DNA from: Planctomycetota bacterium
Lineage (GTDB): Bacteria > Planctomycetota > Phycisphaerae > UBA1845 > CAIVHJ01
DNA: 7,686 bases
Direction of reading: 5' to 3'
NCBI GenBank assembly: GCA_022573485.1
Contig: JACZTW010000195.1
Coordinates: forward strand, 1 to 7,686
Below are positions 1 to 5,799 of this stretch, one piece after another. How positions within the stretch are numbered: position 1 is the stretch's first letter; each line of letters opens with the position of its first letter. The notes beneath the pieces were generated by a model, which was not told the origin of the DNA, ran no database searches, and saw nothing but the letters and a program-made list of their open reading frames with translations. The position numbers were made by a program, and so were the translations under genes.

Positions 1-345
1 TGCGAGGAAGGTGCCGGGGGCCTGTGTGCCGATTGTAACGGCGACGCGATCCCGGATGAGTGCGCGCTTGATTGCGGCGAGGCCGGAGGCCCGTGCGACA
101 TTCCGGGGTGTGGACAAAGCAACGATTGCGACGCCAACGGCGTCCCGGACTCGTGCGAAGGCTGCGGCGTGTGCCCGGCCGACGCGGACTGCGACGGACA
201 AATCGGGGCGTTCGATCTGGCGGTCCTGCTGGGCAACTGGGGACCGGTCACGCTCGGCAGCGTCTGCCTCGATGCCGATGAGGACGGCCTCATCGCCGCT
301 TTTGACCTCGCGGTTCTACTCGGGGCCTGGGGCATGTGCCCATAG
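1..345 (+). CDS. Secreted calcium-loop repeat protein with dockerin-like C-terminus (3' end only)
   Basis: This is the last 114 residues of a protein whose start lies left of the window; the frame is open from base 1 to TAG at 343-345. Residues 11-21 (DCNGDAIPDEC) and 43-52 (DCDANGVPDSC-like) are cysteine-bracketed acidic loops of the thrombospondin type 3/calcium-loop kind. Residues 59-80 and 89-110 are two dockerin-like halves, each with an acidic loop followed by FDLAVLLGNW or FDLAVLLGAW. In planctomycetes such endings are common on large secreted proteins; their partner is generally unknown. Its first ~55 residues match residues 81-135 of the next gene closely, and the DNA is also visibly similar, so the two are tandem paralogues. 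After the acidic loops it goes straight to the dockerin-like end, so in this copy no beta-rich domain lies between them. Function beyond secretion is unknown. Confidence 0.85.
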   Translation, partial: CEEGAGGLCADCNGDAIPDECALDCGEAGGPCDIPGCGQSNDCDANGVPDSCEGCGVCPADADCDGQIGAFDLAVLLGNWGPVTLGSVCLDADEDGLIAAFDLAVLLGAWGMCP

Positions 346-360
346 ACGTAGTGTGCCTGC

Positions 361-387
361 GGCGTCCCACCCAAGGGGTGGGACGCC
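361..387 (+). other. Perfect 12-bp hairpin between the two paralogues
   Basis: GGCGTCCCACCC (361-372) pairs perfectly with GGGTGGGACGCC (376-387) around a 3-base loop AAG. It starts 15 bases after the upstream stop and ends 18 bases before the downstream ATG. No T-run follows (the next bases are AGGAGAAGAAGG), so it is not a classic intrinsic terminator. It may attenuate or process a joint transcript, or protect the 3' end of the upstream mRNA. Confidence 0.75.
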
Positions 388-405
388 AGGAGAAGAAGGT
401 TTGCG

Positions 406-2580
406 ATGAAAGCTTTTGCGAAGATACTCAGCGTGGCGCTGGCCATTCAATTCACGCTGGCTGCGGGCGAGAAGGGCACGGGCGACACCCTCGTGTCCCG
501 GGCCTTCACCGTAACCAGCAACACCGACAGTCTCATTGCCCGGGCCTTCACCGTAACCAGCAACACCGACAGTCTCGTAGCCCGGGCATTCACCGTGACC
601 AGCAACACCGACAGTCTCGTCTCGCGGGCCTTCACTGCCGTGAACTGCGAGGAGGGCGCCGGCGGGCTGTGCGCCGACTGTAACAGCAACGATATTCCAG
701 ATGAGTGCGAGTTGGATTGTGGCGCGGACGGCGGCCCTTGCGACATTGCGGGTTGCGGTATGAGCGACGATTGTAATAGCAATGGAATTCCTGATGACTG
801 TGACATCGACCCGATGGATCCTGACGGGAACGAGCAAGTGAGCGATGATTGCAATGAAAATGCTATTCCCGACGAATGCGATCCGGATTGTGACGATGAC
901 GGCATTCCTGATGAGTGTGAGATCGCGGGCTGCACGGGCGAACCGGAATGCAGCGACTGCAACGGCAACGGAGTCCCGGACGAGTGCGATCCCGACTGTG
1001 ATCAGGACGGAAATCCGGACGAGTGCGAGATTTCCGAATGCGCCGGCGCGCCGGAATGCGATGATTGCAACGGCAATGGGATCCCCGATGAGTGTGATCT
1101 CGACCCGCTGGACCCAGACGGTGACGGTGAAGTCAGCGGGGATTGCAACGAAAACGGCATTCCCGACGAGTGTGACATCGCCGACTGCCCGCCGGGCGAT
1201 GCGTTTTGTGGCGATTGCAACGTGAACGAGATTCCTGACGGCTGCGATGTTGATCCGTTGGACCCCGATGGCAACGGCCAGGTCAGTCTCGATCTTGACT
1301 TGGACGGCGTGCCGGATGAGTGCGTGGAGTGGGACGGCGAATCCAAGGAAAACGATCTGTGGAGCACGGCTGTGAATTGGGAGGATGATGTGGTTCCCGG
1401 TGTGGTTGATCCGGCGACCCTGGAGAGCGTGGTCATCGCGGGCGCAGGTGCCAATGTCATCCTCGATGTCAATGCGGATATCGACAGTCTGTTGCTCGAC
1501 AGTGACACATCGTTGCACGTGACCGACGGTGATCTCTTGGTACTGGATCCCACCGACACTTTCGAAGGCAATGTTCTCGTGAGGGGTGACCTGCAAATCG
1601 GCGACGGCCATTCGATCAGCGCCGCAGGCGAAGTCACGATCGGGCCGGGCGGGATTTGTCATGCGGAGGATCCAAACGACCTCCTGTTAAACGCGACGCT
1701 GGAGGCTGGCAGCATTACGGTCCAAGGCGGGTCGCTAGAGCAGGGTGGCGGCGGCTCGCTGATTCTCAGCGGTTTGATGGGAGCTGTCGTCCAGGGGGAC
1801 CTGCACATGCAGACCTCGGACGAAGATGATGACAAGGGTTGTGACGCTCCGCCCGACCTCAACATCACCGATAGTGCTGAACTCAATGTCCAGGGAGACC
1901 TCATACTGACAGGCCGAGCGTGTGTGAGACACGATTCGTCCATGGCGGTTCTGCTCCAGGGCGATTTCGACAACTTCAGCACCGACCCGGACATCTTCGA
2001 ATGGTTCGACGTCGAAGGCTCCGGTGAATTGCAAATGAACGGTACGATCCAGACCATCGAAGCCGCCGGTGAGGATCGTGGCCCCTGGCCGATCGGGTTG
2101 GAGGACAACTTCGCCTTGAAGACGTTGACTCTTGATGCGGGCACGATCGTTGAAGTGGTCGATACGTTTGACAACCAGCAGGACGGCGTCATCGCCTGCG
2201 ACGAAGCCTTGTATGTGGGCACGTTGAACGTGGGTCCGGGCGCCGTGCTGCTGACCGATGGCTGCCGCGTCTATTACAATGAACTCATCAATGAAGGCGC
2301 TGTGCCGGACCTGGGGATCCATGTGCTGGAGATCGGCGGTTCGATCCCGGCCGACCTGAACTGCAACGGCAAGGTGGATGCCTTTGATCTGGCGCTTCTG
2401 CTCGGCTCGTGGGCACCGTGTCCGAAACCTTGCACGCCGGGCAGCCCTCCAGACACTTGTCCCGCACACAGTTCTGGCGACCCAACCGAGGCGTGCCCGG
2501 CTGACCTGAGCGGCGATTGTGACGTTGAGGCATTCGACCTCGCTATTCTGCTCGGCAGTTGGGGCCCGGCGCCCCAGTAG
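406..2580 (+). CDS. Secreted multi-repeat protein: signal peptide, 14-residue repeats, calcium-loop array, beta-rich domain, dockerin-like end
   Basis: A 724-residue exported protein. The ATG at 406 is preceded by AAGG at 396-399 and GGAG at 389-392. Residues 1-20 form a signal peptide (K2, K6, hydrophobic 8-20, LAAG cleavage region). Residues 26-78 hold tandem 14-residue units of the form RAFTVTSNTDSLxx. Residues 91-306 carry seven DCNxNxIPDxC units and three DxDGxPDEC variants, resembling thrombospondin type 3 calcium loops; the paired cysteines suggest disulfides. A W-rich motif at 309-325 (WDGES...LWS...NW) opens a Gly/Asp/Val-rich region to about 645 with short alternating strands (for example LNVQGDLILTG), consistent with a beta-helix-like fold. 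Residues 650-669 and 698-719 are dockerin-like halves ending FDLALLLGSW and FDLAILLGSW. No catalytic motif is visible. It probably acts outside the cell or on the cell surface as an adhesive or structural protein; substrate and partner are unknown. It lies 60 bp after a paralogue and may be co-transcribed with it. Confidence 0.9.
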   Translation: MKAFAKILSVALAIQFTLAAGEKGTGDTLVSRAFTVTSNTDSLIARAFTVTSNTDSLVARAFTVTSNTDSLVSRAFTAVNCEEGAGGLCADCNSNDIPDECELDCGADGGPCDIAGCGMSDDCNSNGIPDDCDIDPMDPDGNEQVSDDCNENAIPDECDPDCDDDGIPDECEIAGCTGEPECSDCNGNGVPDECDPDCDQDGNPDECEISECAGAPECDDCNGNGIPDECDLDPLDPDGDGEVSGDCNENGIPDECDIADCPPGDAFCGDCNVNEIPDGCDVDPLDPDGNGQVSLDLDLDGVPDECVEWDGESKENDLWSTAVNWEDDVVPGVVDPATLESVVIAGAGANVILDVNADIDSLLLDSDTSLHVTDGDLLVLDPTDTFEGNVLVRGDLQIGDGHSISAAGEVTIGPGGICHAEDPNDLLLNATLEAGSITVQGGSLEQGGGGSLILSGLMGAVVQGDLHMQTSDEDDDKGCDAPPDLNITDSAELNVQGDLILTGRACVRHDSSMAVLLQGDFDNFSTDPDIFEWFDVEGSGELQMNGTIQTIEAAGEDRGPWPIGLEDNFALKTLTLDAGTIVEVVDTFDNQQDGVIACDEALYVGTLNVGPGAVLLTDGCRVYYNELINEGAVPDLGIHVLEIGGSIPADLNCNGKVDAFDLALLLGSWAPCPKPCTPGSPPDTCPAHSSGDPTEACPADLSGDCDVEAFDLAILLGSWGPAPQ
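481..639 (+). repeat. In-frame 42-bp tandem repeats (14-residue units)
   Basis: Full units start at 499, 541 and 583, with a partial unit before (GDTLVS, 481-498) and after (RAFTA, from 625). Each full unit encodes RAFTVTSNTDSL plus two variable residues (IA, VA, VS). The units differ by only a few bases, much less than the neighbouring calcium-loop repeats do, which points to recent expansion or ongoing homogenisation. The alternating pattern suits a beta-strand stalk near the mature N-terminus. Confidence 0.9.
676..1323 (+). repeat. Array of DCNxNxIPDEC calcium-loop units
   Basis: Residues 91-306 of the 406-2580 protein contain DCNSNDIPDEC, DCNSNGIPDDC, DCNENAIPDEC, DCNGNGVPDEC, DCNGNGIPDEC, DCNENGIPDEC and DCNVNEIPDGC. 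Between them are shorter DDDGIPDEC, DQDGNPDEC and DLDGVPDEC loops, and the linker LDPLDPDGDGEVS or close variants occurs three times. The linkers alternate between this acidic type and a cysteine-bearing type (such as EIAGCTGEPEC), giving a higher-order repeat. Codons vary between units, so the array is older than the 42-bp repeats beside it. Confidence 0.85.
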
Positions 2581-3271
2581 GCTCATTGTGTTGGTCTCAA
2601 GTTCCAGGGTGAGGTGCCCGCGCTCTCGGCCCGGTCGCTCCCGTCTGGACCCTCGCCAATCCCTGGGCGAGCTGTTGCCTGGGTCGGCTGAGGACGGTCG
2701 CGAAACGAGCCGGTGCAAGGTTCCCCGATCGCCCATTAGATGCACCTGACCAGTATGCATGATGCAGCGCTTCCCCATACTCGACGGCGAGCATGGTGAG
2801 GCCAATATGCACGCACTGCAAGCGTGTACCGTTTTCTACGGTTTTGCGCTTCGAATACCGCGTCAGAATGCAAAAAAAACGCGACAGTATGCGACAGATT
2901 GCGAATCGAAACGAAATCGTTAAGATGCTAGGGCAAAGGGACTTGTGGGTGATCGGCGGCGATTCTCTGCACTGCCTTCCACGCTGAATGTTGAGGGTCG
3001 GAGTCCCTTGACGCGCTGTCTTTTTCTTCGCCACAACGCCTTGTAAAGCCAACACTTAAACGTGGGCGGCGCCCTTCGGACTGTTTGCAGTTTGAGTGCC
3101 CTTGAAACAGCTCCAAGACGCCCTTGGGACTGGTGGCGTTTTGACGGCCAGAAGGATCGATAAGATTGCGCAAATGCAGGCACGACGCTTGCGCGGCGAC
3201 GGCCCTGGCGCCACGGCCCGTAGGGTTCCAGCTTCATAACTATTCAACTTGAGCCAACGACGATGGACAGA
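2581..3271. other. 691-bp intergenic stretch without a convincing gene
   Basis: No intrinsic terminator with a T-run was found after the 406-2580 gene. A small stem CTCGCC/GGCGAG (2652-2657 and 2666-2671) lies 72 bases past its stop. Around 2830-2930 the DNA is locally A/T-richer, with an A8 run (2873-2880) and a decaying 10-base direct repeat GCGACAGTAT/GCGACAGATT/GCGAATCGAA (2881-2910). Short open frames exist on both strands (for example + 2793-2987 and - 2597-3055) but lack ribosome-binding sites and protein-like composition. AAGGGACT (2936-2943) and AGTCCCTT (3002-3009) could close a larger RNA fold, but an 8-base match over this distance can arise by chance. Confidence 0.6.
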
Positions 3272-3994
3272 CTACAGTCCGAGCATGATGGCCAGCCCGC
3301 AGGTGGTGACGGCCAGTCCGGCGGCGGCGTGGGCGTAGCGCTCCAGCGGCTCAAGCGAAAGACGCGCGAGTCCCAGGTAGCCGACCGCGACGCAGAGCGT
3401 CATTGTACTGAGGGTGCCGACTGCGAATACGCCGACCACCAGCACGAGCGCCCACCAGCTTCCCTGGGCGGCGGGGTACATGAGCTGCGGAATCAGCGGC
3501 TCGCAGGCCCCGAAGACGAAAAGGGTGAACAGCACCCAAGGCGTAATCGATGCCGGTTTGTCGTCGGTGGTGTGTACGTGGGCGTGGTCGTCGGCGTGGG
3601 TGTGCGTGTGGTCATGGACCGTGCCGTCGGCGTGTACGTGGAGGTGTCTGTGCGGTTTGTTGCGGATGGCCCGCTGCACGCCCCAGACGGTGTAGGCCAG
3701 CCCGAATCCGAGCATCAGCCAAGCGGCGATGTGGCTGCGGGCCGATTCGAAGGCGTCCAGCCCGCCGACGGCCATCCCGACGGCGATGCCAACCGCACCC
3801 AAGACGAGCGAGCCGAGTACGTGACCCACGCCGCAGGCCAGCGTGAGCGCCAGCGTCCGGGGCAGCGACCAGTGACGCGCTCGGGCCATGGCGATAAACG
3901 GCACATAGTGGTCCGGCCCCATCAGTGTGTGGATGACGCCCGTGGTGCCGGCCAAACCCAGAAGGTATGTCAGAGTCGTTGGCTCCATGCTCAT
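3272..3994 (-). CDS. NicO/UreH-type membrane transporter with histidine-rich loop (probable Ni/Co or other divalent metal)
   Basis: A 240-residue polytopic membrane protein (from the ATG at 3994) with about six helices, near residues 7-25, 46-73, 86-106, 150-172, 178-203 and 221-240. The first helix carries HTLMGPDHYVPF (22-33), the HxxxGPDH signature of NicO/UreH-like transporters, and helix 2 has GVGHVLGS (56-62). Between helices 3 and 4 is a histidine-rich loop (115-141, 11 His, as in HDHTHTHADDHAHVH), typical of metal-binding loops in nickel/cobalt exporters such as RcnA. GACEPLIP (162-169) is a further conserved-looking segment. Databases often label relatives TauE/SafE or UreH, so metal transport is inferred from motif and loop, and direction (uptake or efflux) is not decidable. 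The frame stays open upstream to TTG at 4102, but that would overlap the small gene before it. ATG 3994 or ATG 3988 fits the first helix better, although neither has a clear Shine-Dalgarno. It is probably co-transcribed with the small membrane protein upstream. Confidence 0.85.
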   Translation of the reverse strand: MSMEPTTLTYLLGLAGTTGVIHTLMGPDHYVPFIAMARARHWSLPRTLALTLACGVGHVLGSLVLGAVGIAVGMAVGGLDAFESARSHIAAWLMLGFGLAYTVWGVQRAIRNKPHRHLHVHADGTVHDHTHTHADDHAHVHTTDDKPASITPWVLFTLFVFGACEPLIPQLMYPAAQGSWWALVLVVGVFAVGTLSTMTLCVAVGYLGLARLSLEPLERYAHAAAGLAVTTCGLAIMLGL

Positions 3995-4055
3995 GGCGCC
4001 GGCCGGCTGCGTCGATGGTTGAAAAACGCGCCTCAAGCCTTCGCGCCTACTCCCC

Positions 4056-4172
4056 TTAGTGACGCCTGCTCCTCGGACAATACCACAAGGCGGCTCCGGC
4101 AAACACCGACAAGCTGATCACGGTGAGGATGACCCACATTTGAAGCGGTACGACAACCATTCGAGCCAACAT
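4056..4172 (-). CDS. 38-residue single-helix membrane protein upstream of the metal transporter
   Basis: ATG at 4172-4170 and TAA at 4058-4056 enclose 38 codons. A strong GGAGG (4186-4182) lies 9 bases before the ATG. The peptide begins MLARMVVVPLQMWVILT; a hydrophobic span covers about residues 6-31, followed by YCPRSRRH, a basic tail that should stay in the cytoplasm. It is too short for most gene callers. It ends 61 bases before the favoured start of the transporter, in the same direction and behind the same candidate promoter, so it may be a small subunit or regulator of it. No family is recognised. The good ribosome-binding site and the clean single helix are the main support; without homologues it stays provisional. 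Confidence 0.6.
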   Translation of the reverse strand: MLARMVVVPLQMWVILTVISLSVFAGAALWYCPRSRRH

Positions 4173-4231
4173 CGTCAGTATCCTCCAAAGTCATTCATCC
4201 TGACCACTCGCAAGGATCACTTGACGGTGTT

Positions 4232-4276
4232 GCTCGGAAATCGCCTAAGGACAATACGATTATAGCGATTCCGAGC
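4232..4276 (-). promoter_or_regulatory. TATAAT box framed by a 12/13-bp inverted repeat upstream of the membrane gene pair
   Basis: Reading the - strand, TATAAT occupies 4264-4259, about 87 bases before the 4172 ATG. It sits between the arms of an inverted repeat: on the + strand GCTCGGAAATCGC (4232-4244) and GCGATTCCGAGC (4265-4276), complementary apart from one extra A. The arm centres are about 32 bp apart, close to three helical turns. No good -35 hexamer is seen at 16-18 bp. The layout fits an operator overlapping a promoter, for instance for a metal-responsive repressor, or an RNA hairpin. The regulator is unknown. Confidence 0.45.
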
Positions 4277-5000
4277 TGCCACGGGCTCCGAATGGGCATG
4301 TTGGGCCCGTTCGCCCGAACCACGTTGGGACTCGTGTTCTCGATCTACGCTGGGGACGCGTGACTGATCGCGCGGTATCTGCTTGCCTACATGGGATGAG
4401 GCCTCGTTCAGTCGCCCAGGCTCCAAGCACCCCCAAAAAGAATCTAATGTATTGCAAGGCAAGATGTTGAGATCATCGGAGAAATTTTCAGCGGTTGCTG
4501 GTGCGGCGTCAAGTCGGGCTGAGCCAAACCTTGAGGGGCAAACAAGTTAAGGAATTCACGCCCATTATCCCGATAGATTCAGCAATTTGGCGGGGAATCA
4601 AGGAATTTGTGGCATCAGAAAAAAGTGCGATTTGGTTGGAATTTAGCCTTGCGTCGTGAGGAGCAGATCGTCATAATTCCCCGGTCATTGGGAACCCGAA
4701 ACAGGGGACAGTGGATTGGGTTCTCATGGTGAATCACGAATCTGATCAATATCGACGTTTGGAGACGATTCAGTACAGAGACGACACCTGCCAACGGCTT
4801 GGGGCCAGAGGACGTGATGGTAGAACTCAGTTCGCCGCGTCGGGGTTGTCGCAGGCAGGTTCAATGAGCGTGACGAGCCGGACCGATGATTGGCGTGGTC
4901 AGTTCCGGCACCTTTGGTTACTTCAGAAGATATGATGTTCCGACCAGGCGGCGGCCGCAACGGTGGTCGTGGCGGGTTCAGGGAATATGAGGCATCTGTG
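4277..5000. other. 724-bp stretch without a clear gene
   Basis: Open frames here (for example + 4711-4935 and - 4217-4462) lack ribosome-binding sites and convincing protein composition. The DNA is A/T-richer than the flanking genes around 4440-4700. A weak promoter-like pair TTGCGT (4649-4654), 17 bp, CATAAT (4672-4677) points rightward toward the micro-lipoprotein genes, but would leave a leader of more than 300 bases. The upstream region of the 5001 gene is G/C-rich (4945-4980) and may fold. No terminator or known RNA was recognised. Confidence 0.5.
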
Positions 5001-5177
5001 ATGAAGAGGCTGGTGAGAAAATGCGGCGTTTTGCTGTGTCTCTCTATGGTGTTCCAGTTCTTTGGTTGCCTGGGTAGCGGCGTGGCCCGGGATTTTCTGA
5101 TCGATGGCGTCAAGCACGCCAGCTTTGAATTTCTGTTGGACAACGACGGAATTGTGGATCTGTTCGCGGATTCCTAA
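5001..5177 (+). CDS. 58-residue lipoprotein-like micro-protein with FLxDNDGIxDLFAD tail (copy 1)
   Basis: The ATG at 5001 is preceded by GAGG (4989-4992) at 8 bases. The frame is open further upstream to 4890, but the signal peptide begins here. Residues 1-23 look like a lipoprotein signal: basic start (K2, R3, R6, K7), hydrophobic 9-21, then QFFGC with Cys23; the -3 residue is F, so the lipobox is not canonical. The mature part would be only ~35 residues and ends SFEFLLDNDGIVDLFADS. D47, D49, D53 and D57 space like a short DxDGxxD calcium loop. The gene 99 bp downstream encodes a gapless paralogue with Cys23 at the same position. The pair likely forms one transcript ending at the terminator at 5545-5578. 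Function is unknown; an outer-membrane or inner-membrane anchored short peptide is the best description. Confidence 0.75.
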   Translation: MKRLVRKCGVLLCLSMVFQFFGCLGSGVARDFLIDGVKHASFEFLLDNDGIVDLFADS

Positions 5178-5276
5178 GGAAATGTTGATGAGCCTAAGGT
5201 GGCTCTGAATTCTTGCTCGTCCGGTGCGAGCTTTGAAGTTTGGAAATGACAGTCCGTTTTTTGAGGAGGCATTAAC

Positions 5277-5450
5277 ATGCTCAAGTTCTGGAATAAGTTC
5301 CGTTATTTTGCTCTGGGTGCTGTGGTACTACAGTTTGGCGGCTGCGGCATCAATGGCCTGTGGTCGGGCCTGCTCGAGAACGCCGTTTCTTTCACGGCGC
5401 TTGAGTTCCTGACAGACAATGACGGCATCTTCGACCTGTTCGCCGACTAG
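5277..5450 (+). CDS. 57-residue lipoprotein-like micro-protein with FLxDNDGIxDLFAD tail (copy 2)
   Basis: ATG at 5277 follows a very strong GAGGAGG (5263-5269) at 7 bases; TAG is at 5448-5450. The signal-like start (K3, K7, R9, hydrophobic 11-21) leads to QFGGC with Cys23, again with F at -3. The C-terminal part reads FTALEFLTDNDGIFDLFAD. Aligned without gaps to the 5001-5177 product, Q19, F20, G22, C23, E43-L45 and D47-I51, D53-D57 are shared. In the final 15 aligned codons from E43, 13 residues are identical and 8 of those use a different third base, so selection is on the protein. The gene is short enough to be missed by a length cut-off of 60 residues. Another open frame over the same bases (5224-5412) has no matching features and is a shadow. 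Function unknown. Confidence 0.82.
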   Translation: MLKFWNKFRYFALGAVVLQFGGCGINGLWSGLLENAVSFTALEFLTDNDGIFDLFAD

Positions 5451-5544
5451 TTCGGTATTCAGGTTCGCCGAGTCTGATGCCGCTGTGCCAAGGGCATGGC
5501 GTCAAGCGCTGTAATGCGATCGCGCTACAGTCTTACTTAGTGTG

Positions 5545-5578
5545 CGGGGTCAGTCCTTTTGGATTGACCTCGTTTTTT
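5545..5578 (+). terminator. Strong intrinsic terminator after the micro-lipoprotein pair
   Basis: A 12-bp stem (5545-5556 with 5561-5572, including two G-T pairs) closes a TTTT loop and is followed at once by six T (5573-5578). It lies 95 bases after the stop of the second micro-lipoprotein gene. A weaker hairpin (5479-5489 with 5493-5503) and a GCGATCGC palindrome (5516-5523) precede it in the 3' leader-out region. It separates the pair from the DUF2330 gene. Confidence 0.88.
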
Positions 5579-5719
5579 ATGCGCAAGTGAGTGGAATCTC
5601 GGCGGTTCCTGAGCTGGGCGATTGGGCGGCTTGATCTGACGCACCTGGGATGCGGCGTACGAGCGGCTCCGACCCGCCTGCGGCGGTTGCCACGGACAAT
5701 CGGTTTTCTGGAAGTCTGA

Positions 5720-5747
5720 TTGACTGGCCACCGGGATGGACCACAAT
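5720..5747 (+). promoter_or_regulatory. Candidate sigma70-type promoter for the DUF2330 gene
   Basis: TTGACT (5720-5725) and CACAAT (5742-5747) are 16 bp apart, matching the consensus hexamers at 5 of 6 and 4 of 6 positions. The pair lies 52 bases before the ATG at 5800 and downstream of the terminator, so it is well placed. Confidence 0.4.
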
Positions 5748-5799
5748 GGGCAGAGTTGCTTGGCTTCGGGTCTTGTAATCCTGATTGGAGGTATATGCC

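Larger units (their letters stand above)
5451..5799. other. 349-bp intergenic stretch holding a terminator and a candidate promoter
   Basis: The left half is the 3' untranslated region of the micro-lipoprotein pair with its terminator. The right half (5579-5799) leads into the DUF2330 gene and carries the candidate promoter and ribosome-binding site listed separately. Open frames on both strands here show no protein-like features. Confidence 0.6.

Noticed and set aside
316..1662. 448-codon open frame on the - strand opposite the calcium-loop array
   Set aside because: It is antisense to a well-supported repeat protein; the repeated codons (GAC/TGC/AAC) keep the opposite frame open. Its product is a monotonous I/V/A/R-rich string, and the + frame has signal peptide and domains.
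1735..2805. 356-codon open frame on the - strand over the beta-rich and dockerin-like region
   Set aside because: Antisense shadow in high-G+C coding DNA; no recognisable motifs.
2881..2910. 10-base direct repeat after an A8 run
   Set aside because: Only about two and a half decaying copies; too short to claim an iteron or origin, and no replication gene is near.
2793..2987. 64-codon + frame whose end (from 2889) faintly recalls a HicA-like start
   Set aside because: No ribosome-binding site, resemblance limited to a few residues, and it lacks the glycine/serine/histidine pattern expected of HicA.
3263..4117. 284-codon open frame on the + strand
   Set aside because: Opposite the transporter; highly charged Arg/Gly/Glu-rich product without motifs, whereas the - strand gives a clear six-helix protein.
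4711..4935. 74-codon + frame
   Set aside because: No ribosome-binding site at the start, no recognisable motif, composition like random translation.
5224..5412. 62-codon + frame over the second micro-lipoprotein
   Set aside because: Different frame from the gene with the strong ribosome-binding site and paralogue match; no support of its own.
5516..5523. GCGATCGC palindrome (same as the cyanobacterial HIP1 octamer)
   Set aside because: A single occurrence, expected by chance in G+C-rich DNA; the other genes do not suggest a cyanobacterium.
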